This document shows, piece after piece, positions 18,762-26,590 of a stretch of 64,000 bases of DNA. Under the pieces are notes generated by a model that made no database searches, was not told the origin of the DNA, and saw only the letters and a program-made list of their open reading frames with translations. The DNA comes from Curvibacter delicatus NBRC 14919. GTDB taxonomy: Bacteria > Pseudomonadota > Gammaproteobacteria > Burkholderiales > Burkholderiaceae_C. The DNA lies in assembly GCF_001592265.1 (NCBI RefSeq), contig NZ_BCWP01000002.1:1-64000 (forward strand), read 5' to 3'. Both the position numbers and the translations under genes were made by a program. Position 1 is the first letter of the stretch, and the number at the start of each line of letters is the position of its first letter.

Positions 18762-20064
18762 GCTGCGGCTCCGTCACGGCCAGCGGCATCGCCAGCACCT
18801 TGTCGATGCGACGGCCGTCCATGTCCACCACCTCGAACAGCCAGTCGGCGCACTCGATGCGCTCCCCGGTGTTTGGCAGATGACCGCTGACGGCCAAGAG
18901 CAGGCCGGCCACCGTGTTGTAGCGGCCGCGGCCCTCGTCGGGCAGGTCACGAATGCTGAGCCGGCTCTTGAGCTCATCAACCGGCATCAGCCCGTCGAGC
19001 AGCCAGGAACCATCCTCGCGCGGCGTCGCCCAGGCATCGATCTGCGCCACCGGCTGCAATTCGCCGGTGATCGCCTCCAGCAGGTCGCCCGGCGTCACCA
19101 GGCCCTGCACCACGCCGTACTCGTCGACCACGAACACCATGCGCCCGGAGCGCGAGCGGAACTGCTCCAGCAACTCCATGCCCGACAGCGTCTCGGGCAC
19201 GAAGACGGCCGGTTGCACGTGGGCTTCGATCAGCCCCTCCTGCCCGACACCCAGCGCCAGCAGCTTGCCGACGCTGATCAGGCCCACCACGTCATCGAGC
19301 GAGCCGCGGCACACCGGATACCAGGAATGCGCACTGCGCTCACCCGCTTCACCGACCAGCTGCAGGCATTGCGCCACGCTGTGGCTTGCTTCCAGCCAGG
19401 CCACATCACTGCGCGGCACCATCAGCGAAGTCAACGGCCGGTCATCGAGACGAAACACGTTCTGCACCATCTGGTGCTCCTGCGCTTCGATCACGCCGGC
19501 ATCCACCCCCTCTTCCAGGCTGTGGCGGATCTCTTCTTCCGTCATGCTGCGCGCCACGTCGGTCGGGATGCGTAGCAGCTTGAGAATGCCTTGGGTCGTG
19601 GCCGCCAGCAGCTTCACGAACGGTTTGGCCACCAGGGCCAGCCAGTGCATGGGGCGTGACGTCCAGCGCGCCACCACCTCGGGATAAAGCTGGCCGATGC
19701 GCTTGGGCACCAGCTCACCGAAGATGATGGTGACAAAGGTGATGGCCGTCACCACCAGCGCCGTGGCGGAAATCGATGCCGCCCGATCCGTCACACCCAG
19801 GCTCACGAGCCAGCCGGCCAGGTTGTCACTGAAGGCTGCCTCGCCGACGATGCCGTTGAGCACGCCAATCGAGGTGATGCCGACCTGCACCGTGGAGAGG
19901 AACTGGTTCGGGTTGTCGAGCAGCATCAGCGCCGTCTGTGCGCCGCCGTCGCCCGCCTCGGCCATGGCCATGAGGCGTGCCTTGCGGCTGGCCGCCAGGG
20001 CCAGCTCCGACATGGCGAACACGCCGTTGAGCAGGGTCAACAGCGCGATCAGAAAGACTTCCAT
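18748..20064 (-). CDS. CorC/CNNM-type hemolysin family protein (DUF21, CBS)
   Basis: A 438-residue membrane protein of the UPF0053 family. An N-terminal DUF21 membrane domain (FIALLTLLNGVFAMSELAL opening, FGELVPKRIGQLYPE), a CBS pair (residues ~215-345, with VFVVDEYG) and a C-terminal CorC/HlyC domain (DGLMPVDEL) are seen in order. Relatives take part in magnesium or cobalt handling; the older hemolysin name is not supported. It converges with the GGDEF gene and is divergent from apaH across a 24-base gap, so their promoters overlap. Confidence 0.9.
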   Translation of the reverse strand: MEVFLIALLTLLNGVFAMSELALAASRKARLMAMAEAGDGGAQTALMLLDNPNQFLSTVQVGITSIGVLNGIVGEAAFSDNLAGWLVSLGVTDRAASISATALVVTAITFVTIIFGELVPKRIGQLYPEVVARWTSRPMHWLALVAKPFVKLLAATTQGILKLLRIPTDVARSMTEEEIRHSLEEGVDAGVIEAQEHQMVQNVFRLDDRPLTSLMVPRSDVAWLEASHSVAQCLQLVGEAGERSAHSWYPVCRGSLDDVVGLISVGKLLALGVGQEGLIEAHVQPAVFVPETLSGMELLEQFRSRSGRMVFVVDEYGVVQGLVTPGDLLEAITGELQPVAQIDAWATPREDGSWLLDGLMPVDELKSRLSIRDLPDEGRGRYNTVAGLLLAVSGHLPNTGERIECADWLFEVVDMDGRRIDKVLAMPLAVTEPQLTPT

Positions 20065-20088
20065 GAAACCCGAGCGAGAATAAACACC

Positions 20089-20941
20089 ATGGCACTTTAC
20101 CTGATTGGTGACGTGCAGGGCTGCGATGCCGCCCTGCAGCGTCTGCTCGACGAAATTTCCTTCTCGCCCAGCCGCGACACACTGTTCCTGCTGGGCGACC
20201 TGGTCAACCGCGGGCCGGACTCGGCCGCCGTGCTGCGCCGCCTCATGGGCTATGGCACTTCAGCGCGCTGCCTGCTGGGCAACCACGACCTGCACCTGCT
20301 GGCCATCGTGCACGGCGTGCGTCGGCCCAGCCGCAGCGACACGCTGGACGACGTGCTGCAGGCCCCGGACCGCCCCGCCCTGCTGGACTGGTTGTGCCGG
20401 CAGCACCTGGCGTTGCTGGAGCGCTGCCACGATGAAGAGGTTTTGATGGTCCACGCTGGTGTCCTGCCTGCGTGGACAGCTACAAAAAACAATAGCAATT
20501 GCGAGCGAAGTGGAAGCCGTTCTGCAAAGCCCCGAGCTGCCGGACTTTCTACGCCAGATGTACGGCAATGAACCGGCACACTGGGACGATGCGCTCACGG
20601 GAACCGCACGGCTGCGCGTGATCGTCAATGCACTGACCCGGCTGCGTTTTTGCACGGTCGAAGGCGAGATGGAATTCGCCACCAAGGAAGGTGCCGGGGC
20701 GGCACCCGCCGGCTACCTGCCGTGGTTCGAAGTGCCAGGGCGGCAGACTGCCAATGTGACGGTGGCCTTTGGCCACTGGTCCACGCTGGGCTGGCTGGAC
20801 CGGCCCGATGTGCTGGCGCTGGATACCGGCTGCGTCTGGGGCGGCTGCCTGAGTGCCGTACGCCTGGGCGCGGCCCGGGCGCATGAACTGATCCAGGTGA
20901 AGTGTGTCGCCGCGCAAACGCCAAGGGTGCGCGGTGATTGA
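20089..20941 (+). pseudogene. apaH: Diadenosine tetraphosphatase ApaH, frameshifted
   Basis: Symmetrical Ap4A hydrolase split over two frames. The first part, from the ATG at 20089, has GDVQGC, GDLVNRGPDS, GNHDLHLL and MVHAGVLP. The reading frame is lost at an A6 run (20484-20489) and ends in nonsense at 20571. Reading A5 restores it: [17 protein letters not shown] leads into [13 protein letters not shown] and GHWSTLG of the second part, ending at 20941. All metallophosphatase motifs are present across the two parts. The shift lies inside a GCTAC...AATAGC palindrome like the head of a repeat found elsewhere in this window. Sequencing error, recent inactivation or frameshifting remain possible. 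Confidence 0.85.
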
Positions 20942-20944
20942 GGC

Positions 20945-22405
20945 TTAGGCCGTCGGTTCGTTGGCCTTGAACAGGGCCGCCACCTTGCGCTTGGGTTTGA
21001 TGTTGGCCGACAGGCGGCTCGCCGGCTTGGCCGTCGCCTCCCAGGCCGGTGCTGCCTCGGCAGCCGGCGCTTCGTAGGGCTTGTCGAAGAAGGGGTCTTT
21101 CGGTGCCGGTGCCGGGCGGGCGTAGTCACGCGGCGCCGAACGGCGTTCGCGCCGCACGATCGATTCGCTCTGCTCGTACAGGCGCCGGCCGTCGTTGATG
21201 CGGCCCTGCTTGCGGATGTCCGGCGTGTCCTCGTCGAACTCCACGGCTTCGAGCTCGATCTTGGTCTTGATGAGCTTTTCGATGTCACTCACCAGGCGGG
21301 CATCCTTACCCGAGACGAAACTCACCGCCAGGCCGGAGGCACCGGCGCGGCCGGTACGGCCGATGCGGTGCACATAGTCTTCGGCGTTGAACGGGATGTC
21401 GAAATTGAACACCGCCGGCACATCCTTGATGTCCAGGCCGCGTGCGGCCACGTCAGTACACACCAGCAGGTCGACCTCGCCCTTCTTGAAGGCGTCCAGC
21501 GCTTTCAGGCGCTCGTCCTGGCTCTTGTCGCCGTGCAGGGCGGCGGTCTTGAGGCCTTCGCGCTCCAACGACCGGGCCAGCCGGGCGCAGCCGAGCTTGC
21601 TGTTGACGAACACGAACGCCTGCTTCATGCCGCGCTGGCGCAGGATCTGGTGCAGGGCATGGCGCTTGTCGTCCTCGCCCACGCTGTAGAAATGCTGCTC
21701 CACGGTGGAGGCGGTGGCGTTGGAGCGCGCCACCTCGATCGTCACCGGGTCCTGCAGGTAACTGCCGGCCAGGCGCTTGATCTCGGGCGAGAAGGTAGCG
21801 CTGAACAGCAGTGTGGTGCGCTGCTTGGGCAGGTAACTCAGGATGCGCTGCAGGTCGGGCAAGAAACCGATGTCGAGCATGCGGTCGGCCTCGTCCAGCA
21901 CCACGTACTCCACCTGGTTGAGCACCGCGTTCTTGGCTTCGATGTGGTCCAGCAGGCGGCCCGGCGTGGCCACCAGCACCTCGACGCCTTTTTTCAGCTC
22001 CAGCGTCTGCGGCTTCATGTCCATGCCACCGAACACCACCGCGCTGCGCAGGTTGGTGTACTTGGCATAGAGCTTGACCTGCTGCGCCACCTGGTCGGCC
22101 AGCTCGCGCGTGGGCAGCAGCACCAGGGCGCGCACGGGATGGCGCGCCGGCGAGGTGGAGCTGTTTTCGTGCTTGAGCAGGCGCTGCAGCAGCGGCAGCG
22201 AGAAGGCGGCCGTCTTGCCGGTGCCGGTCTGGGCCGCGCCCATGACGTCCTTGCCCGTCAGCACCACGGGGATGGCCTGCGCCTGGATCGGCGTCATGGT
22301 CTCGTAGCCCATCTCGGCCACGGCGCGCCGCAGGGGTTCGGCCAGGGTCAGATCGGCATAACGCTGAAGCTCGGGGGTGCTGGATTCGGGGGTGGTTTGG
22401 GTCAT
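20945..22405 (-). CDS. rhlE: DEAD-box RNA helicase (RhlE-like)
   Basis: A 486-residue ATP-dependent RNA helicase. The Q motif (MTPIQAQAIP), GAAQTGTGKT, PTRELA, TPGRLLD, DEAD (VLDEADRML), SAT (LFSATF), ARGLD and HRIGRTGRAG are all present, followed by a basic, low-complexity C-terminal tail typical of RhlE. The start at 22405 is chosen over upstream in-frame Mets because the protein core begins here and the upstream residues do not look coding. It is divergent from the HD-GYP gene. Role in ribosome assembly or mRNA decay is by family. Confidence 0.92.
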   Translation of the reverse strand: MTQTTPESSTPELQRYADLTLAEPLRRAVAEMGYETMTPIQAQAIPVVLTGKDVMGAAQTGTGKTAAFSLPLLQRLLKHENSSTSPARHPVRALVLLPTRELADQVAQQVKLYAKYTNLRSAVVFGGMDMKPQTLELKKGVEVLVATPGRLLDHIEAKNAVLNQVEYVVLDEADRMLDIGFLPDLQRILSYLPKQRTTLLFSATFSPEIKRLAGSYLQDPVTIEVARSNATASTVEQHFYSVGEDDKRHALHQILRQRGMKQAFVFVNSKLGCARLARSLEREGLKTAALHGDKSQDERLKALDAFKKGEVDLLVCTDVAARGLDIKDVPAVFNFDIPFNAEDYVHRIGRTGRAGASGLAVSFVSGKDARLVSDIEKLIKTKIELEAVEFDEDTPDIRKQGRINDGRRLYEQSESIVRRERRSAPRDYARPAPAPKDPFFDKPYEAPAAEAAPAWEATAKPASRLSANIKPKRKVAALFKANEPTA

Positions 22406-22571
22406 CGATACCTGGGATTGTGTCGCCAGTAGTCCGGAGGGCCCGGTGGCCGGCGGTAGGTGCCCGAAACTTGGGGCAGCCCGTATTATCCCCCATCTAC
22501 CACAAAGCGGCTTGATCCGGTCCGGCGGCCAATGCCCGGACCGGCAACAAGCCCATCCGGGCCTTCCTAGA

Positions 22572-23951
22572 ATGGCCGGCATGTACCTCGCCCACCCAGC
22601 GACCTTCAGCCCCGTGGCCGCGGGGCTCAAACTCTCCGAATTGATGGCGGCCCTCAGCCATGCGCTGGACATCACGGAAGGCCAGCCCGAGGGCCACTGC
22701 ATCCGCTGCTGCTGGATCGGCATGCACGTCGGGCGCGAGATCGGCCTGAGCGAGCAGCAGCTGTGGGAGCTCTACTACACACTGCTGCTGAAGGACCTTG
22801 GCTGCAGCAGCAACGCCGCACGCATCTGCGAGCTCTACCTGACCGACGACCTGCAGTTCAAGCGCGACTTCAAGCAGGTCGGCGACAGCCTGCCGCAGGT
22901 GGTGCGTTTCGTGCTGCAGCATACCGGCCTCAAGGCCGGCCTGGCCGAGCGCTTCCACAGCGTGCTGCACATCTTCCGCGACGGCAGCGAGATTGCCCAG
23001 GAACTGATCCAGACCCGCTGCTCACGCGGCGCCGACATCGCGCGCCAGCTGCGTTTTTCCGAAGGCATTGCCGGCGGCATCTACAGCCTGGACGAACATT
23101 GGAATGGCGGCGGCAAGCCAGACGCCCTGGCCGGCGAGGCGATTCCGGTCTACGCCCGCATCGCGCTGCTGGCCCAGGTGATCGACGTTTTCCACACCGC
23201 CGGCGGTCGCCAGGCCGCGCTTGATGAAGTCAGTGCCCGCTCCGGCCAATGGTTCGACCCGGCACAGGTCAAGGCTTTCCAGTCCGTCGCGCAATCCGAG
23301 GCTTTCTGGACCACGCTAGCCGCGCCAGACATCCAGCGCGCCGTACTGGCGCTGGAGCCGGGTCGCTACGAGGTGCCGCTGGACGAGGACTACCTGGACG
23401 ACATCGCCGCCGCCTTCGGCCAGGTGGTGGACTCGAAAAGCCCCTACACCAGCGGCCACAGCGCCCGCGTGGCGCTTTACACCGACCTGATCGGCGAGGC
23501 GCTGGGCTTCAACCTGGAGCGGCGGCGCTGGCTCAAGCGCGGTGCGTTGCTGCACGACGTCGGCAAGCTGGGCGTGAGCAACAGCGTGCTCGACAAGGCC
23601 GGCAAACTCGACGCCGAGGAATGGAAGGCGGTGCAGGCCCATGCCGCGCTGACCGAGTCCATCCTGTCGCGCATCGAGGCCTTCAGTGAATTGGCCGTGG
23701 TGGCCGGCGCCCACCATGAGCGGCTCGACGGAGGCGGCTACCCACGCGGCCTCAAGGCCGAAGACATCTGCATGGAGACGCGCATCATCACCACGGCCGA
23801 CATCTTCGACGCCATCACCGCCGAACGGCCCTACCGCGGCGCGGTACCGATCCCGCAGACGCTGGAGATGATGGCCAAAACAGTCGGTACCGCGCTCGAC
23901 CCGGACTGCTACGCTGCACTGAAAAAAGCCATGGCCAACGTGCCGGGCTGA
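22572..23951 (+). CDS. HD-GYP domain phosphodiesterase
   Basis: A 459-residue soluble protein. The C-terminal half is an HD-GYP domain with GHSARVA, LLHDVGKLGV, the conserved AHHERLDGGGYPRG and TADIFDAIT, so the metal site and GYP signature look intact; c-di-GMP hydrolysis is expected. The N-terminal half is a second, degenerate HD-like region (GHCIRCCWIGMHVGREIGL, LLKDLGCSSN). The start is uncertain: Met codons at 22572 and 22581 both lack a strong ribosome site. It is the third c-di-GMP gene in 23 kb. Confidence 0.9.
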   Translation: MAGMYLAHPATFSPVAAGLKLSELMAALSHALDITEGQPEGHCIRCCWIGMHVGREIGLSEQQLWELYYTLLLKDLGCSSNAARICELYLTDDLQFKRDFKQVGDSLPQVVRFVLQHTGLKAGLAERFHSVLHIFRDGSEIAQELIQTRCSRGADIARQLRFSEGIAGGIYSLDEHWNGGGKPDALAGEAIPVYARIALLAQVIDVFHTAGGRQAALDEVSARSGQWFDPAQVKAFQSVAQSEAFWTTLAAPDIQRAVLALEPGRYEVPLDEDYLDDIAAAFGQVVDSKSPYTSGHSARVALYTDLIGEALGFNLERRRWLKRGALLHDVGKLGVSNSVLDKAGKLDAEEWKAVQAHAALTESILSRIEAFSELAVVAGAHHERLDGGGYPRGLKAEDICMETRIITTADIFDAITAERPYRGAVPIPQTLEMMAKTVGTALDPDCYAALKKAMANVPG

Positions 23952-23990
23952 ACGCCCGGCAACGCAGGACGGCTCGGCTACAGTGCCGGC

Positions 23991-24902
23991 ATGCCCTTGC
24001 TCAACGCCCTCGACACCGCCGCCCGCCTGCCCTACCCCGAACTCGCGCGCGAAATCAGCACCCTGCTGCAGGACAGCAGCGTCCAGGTACCGCCACGCCT
24101 GGTACAGGCCCTGCCCGGCGGCGGTTGCCTGTTCGTGATGCCGGCGCTCGATGGCCGCCTTGCCATCACCAAGCTCATCAGCTACACCCCGGCCAATGCC
24201 GGCACCGATCGGCCCGCCATCCAGGGCGATGTGGTGGTGTTCGACATCACCACCGGCGAGCGCCGGCTGGTGCTGGACGGACCCACCGTCACCGCGCACC
24301 GCACCGCTGCCGTCTCGCTGCTGGCCGCGCAAACCCTGGCACCCAACACGCAGGGCCCGCTGCTGATCGTCGGTGCCGGCGTCCAGGGCCATGCGCACCT
24401 GGAAGCGTTTGCCGCTGGTCTGGATGTAGGGGAAGTAATGATCGCCTCGCGCAGCGCCGCCAGCGCACAAGCCTTGGTCGACCACGCCCGCACCCTGGGC
24501 CTGCGTGCCCGCGTCGTGGCCGATCCGAATGCCGTGCTGGCCGACTGCCCGCTGGTGGTCACCTGCACCCCGGCCAGCGGCGTTGTGCTGCAGGCCTTGC
24601 CGCGGCCGGACGCCTTTATCGCGGCGGTGGGCGCTTTCACGCCGAAGATGGTGGAACTGAGCCCCGAGCTGTGCCGTCACATCGCCACGCAAGGCACGGT
24701 GGTGCTGGACACACGCGACGCCGACCACGAAGCCGGCGACCTGCTGCAGGCCGAGCTGGACCTGACACGCTTCGCCACGCTGCAGGATGTGCTGCGGGAA
24801 AAGAAAAACCGGTCGGACTCGAAAGTCGGACCGGTTCTGTTCAAGAGCTGCGGCTGGGCCGGCTGGGATCTGGCGGCGGCGCGGCTGGCGCTGCCGATCT
24901 GA
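23991..24902 (+). CDS. Ornithine cyclodeaminase/mu-crystallin family, probable delta-1-pyrroline-2-carboxylate reductase
   Basis: A 303-residue NAD(P)-binding protein. The Lys of AITKLISYTP, RTAAVSLLAAQ and the Rossmann motif LLIVGAGVQGHAHLEAF mark the ornithine cyclodeaminase/mu-crystallin family. Length and the VGAFTPKMVEL motif suit the subgroup that reduces delta-1-pyrroline-2-carboxylate or related cyclic imines rather than true cyclodeaminases. Close to the 3' end the coding DNA contains a strong inverted repeat (24809-24838) encoding KNRSDSKVGPV, which looks like an addition relative to the family. It converges with dcd, leaving only three bases between the genes. Confidence 0.85.
   Translation: MPLLNALDTAARLPYPELAREISTLLQDSSVQVPPRLVQALPGGGCLFVMPALDGRLAITKLISYTPANAGTDRPAIQGDVVVFDITTGERRLVLDGPTVTAHRTAAVSLLAAQTLAPNTQGPLLIVGAGVQGHAHLEAFAAGLDVGEVMIASRSAASAQALVDHARTLGLRARVVADPNAVLADCPLVVTCTPASGVVLQALPRPDAFIAAVGAFTPKMVELSPELCRHIATQGTVVLDTRDADHEAGDLLQAELDLTRFATLQDVLREKKNRSDSKVGPVLFKSCGWAGWDLAAARLALPI
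24809..24838. repeat. Strong inverted repeat inside the cyclodeaminase-like gene
   Basis: Arms AACCGGTCGGACT and AGTCGGACCGGTT pair at 12 of 13 positions around a short CGAA loop, inside coding sequence 65 bases before the stop. A T-run is lacking (CTGTTC follows). It could act as a weak convergent terminator between this gene and dcd, or be a short inserted palindrome. Confidence 0.55.
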
Positions 24903-24905
24903 GCC

Positions 24906-25475
24906 TCAGGTCTTGGGCAGCGTCACGCCGCGCTGGCCCTGGTACTTGCCGCCGCGGTCCTTGTAGCTGGTCTCGCAGACCTCGTCACTCTCGAAGAACA
25001 GCACCTGGGCGCAGCCCTCGCCGGCGTAGATCTTGGCCGGCAGCGGCGTGGTGTTGGAGAACTCCAGCGTCACATAACCTTCCCACTCGGGCTCGAAGGG
25101 GGTGACGTTGACGATGATGCCGCAGCGCGCGTAGGTGCTTTTCCCCAGGCAGATGGTCAGCACATTGCGCGGGATGCGGAAGTACTCCACGGTGCGCGCC
25201 AGCGCGAAGCTGTTGGGCGGGATGATGCAGACGTCGCTCTCAATGTCGACGAAACTCTTCTCGTCGAAGTTCTTCGGATCCACCACCGTGCTGTGGATGT
25301 TGGTGAAGACCTTGAACTCGGGCGCACAGCGGATGTCGTAACCGTAGCTGCTGGTGCCGTAGCTCACGATCTTGTGGCCGGCAGCGTCCTGCCGGATCTG
25401 GCCCGGTTCGAAGGGCTCGATCATGCCGTGCTGCTCGGCCATGCGGCGGATCCATTTGTCGCTCTTGATGCTCAT
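24906..25475 (-). CDS. dcd: dCTP deaminase
   Basis: A 189-residue enzyme turning dCTP into dUTP for thymidylate synthesis. The family signatures [20 protein letters not shown] (with the catalytic Arg) and [29 protein letters not shown] are present, with normal length. Start 25475 follows an AGGAAA site; upstream in-frame Mets to 25565 are rejected. Upstream is an 11-G run (25551-25561) of uncertain length. Confidence 0.96.
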   Translation of the reverse strand: MSIKSDKWIRRMAEQHGMIEPFEPGQIRQDAAGHKIVSYGTSSYGYDIRCAPEFKVFTNIHSTVVDPKNFDEKSFVDIESDVCIIPPNSFALARTVEYFRIPRNVLTICLGKSTYARCGIIVNVTPFEPEWEGYVTLEFSNTTPLPAKIYAGEGCAQVLFFESDEVCETSYKDRGGKYQGQRGVTLPKT

Positions 25476-25582
25476 GATGGGGTTTCCTGGGAATCCGTTG
25501 ATTGTAGGCAGGCTTTCAGTGCCCCTTGGCAGCCGCCCGACCTGCGTAGCGGGGGGGGGGGCCACCGCATTCTTGATCTGGC

Positions 25583-26497
25583 TCAGGCGACGCCGAACAG
25601 CGCCACCAGCGTCTGGCGCAGCCAGCGGTTGCCCGGGTCGGTCTCGAAGCGTTTGCTCCAGTGCAGCGACACCGTGAAATCGCGCAACGGAAACGGCGGC
25701 TCGATCAGCGTATAGCCACCCTGCTCGGCAAAACCGTGCGCGATGTTGCGCGGCATCACCACCCCGAGGTCGGTCGCTCGCACGATGGCCGGCAGCACCA
25801 TGAAGTGCTCGGTGGTCAGGCGCACGCGGTCCTCCAGCTTGAGCAGCTGCAGGATGCGCAGCGCGTCGGAGTGGGTACGCCCGGCGACGAACTCCAGCTG
25901 CTGGAGGGCGTCGAGCAGGGCCTTGCCGCTGCGCCGGCGCCGCTGGTATTCGGCCGCAAACGGGTGCCCTTCGCGCAGCAGGACGATGTAGCGGTCCTTC
26001 AGCAGCTGCCGGCGCTGTGTGTCCTTGACGCTGGGCAGAAAGCCGAAGGCAAAGTCGATCTGGCCGCTGTCGAGCGCATCGGCAATGGCTGCCAGCGGCA
26101 GGGCCTGGGTCTCGACGCGCACACCCGGCGCCTGTTGGCGCAGGTGGGCCATCAGGTCGGGCAGGAAACGGCCTTCGCCAATGTCGCTCATGTGGATGCG
26201 AAAGGTCTTCTGCGACTGCAGCGGGTCGAACTGCACCGACTCGTTGAGCGCCTGCTCCAGCAGGCCCAGCGCTGTGCGCACGACCGGCGCCAGACGATCG
26301 GCCTTCGGTGTCGGCTGCACGCCACCGGCCGCACGCATGAACAGCGGGTCCTTGATCAGCAGGCGCAGGCGCGTCAGGCCCTGGCTGACCGCCGGCTGCG
26401 TCAGGTCCAGCGTGTCGGCAGCGCGGCTGACGTTGCGCGTGCGGTAGACCGCATCAAAGACGCGCAGCAGGTTGAGGTCGATGTCCTTGATATTCAT
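25583..26497 (-). CDS. LysR-family regulator of the IOR operon
   Basis: A 304-residue LysR-type regulator. The N-terminal winged helix ([39 protein letters not shown]) is followed by a periplasmic-binding-like effector domain; it resembles the NodD/PcaQ-like branch that opens with DLNLL. It is divergent from the indolepyruvate oxidoreductase operon, which it is likely to control together with itself. The effector is unknown, perhaps an aromatic keto acid. Confidence 0.9.
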   Translation of the reverse strand: MNIKDIDLNLLRVFDAVYRTRNVSRAADTLDLTQPAVSQGLTRLRLLIKDPLFMRAAGGVQPTPKADRLAPVVRTALGLLEQALNESVQFDPLQSQKTFRIHMSDIGEGRFLPDLMAHLRQQAPGVRVETQALPLAAIADALDSGQIDFAFGFLPSVKDTQRRQLLKDRYIVLLREGHPFAAEYQRRRRSGKALLDALQQLEFVAGRTHSDALRILQLLKLEDRVRLTTEHFMVLPAIVRATDLGVVMPRNIAHGFAEQGGYTLIEPPFPLRDFTVSLHWSKRFETDPGNRWLRQTLVALFGVA

Positions 26498-26501
26498 ATA
26501 T

Positions 26502-26515
26502 CTAATATTAATTAG
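26502..26515. promoter_or_regulatory. Possible LysR binding palindrome
   Basis: CTAAT-ATTA-ATTAG is a perfect five-base dyad in the A/T-rich 93-base spacer between the LysR gene and the divergent IOR genes. It lies four bases outside the LysR start, suited to autoregulation. It does not prove binding. Confidence 0.4.
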
Positions 26516-26590
26516 TCACTTTATTTTATTGATTGATATTGAATTGCACGCGACACTGCGCCACCCCCATCAGAACATCGAGAGACAAGC

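Noticed and set aside
20459-20941. Second half of apaH as an independent gene
   Set aside because: Its early residues are read from the end of the first part in the wrong frame; only the fused reading makes an ApaH protein.
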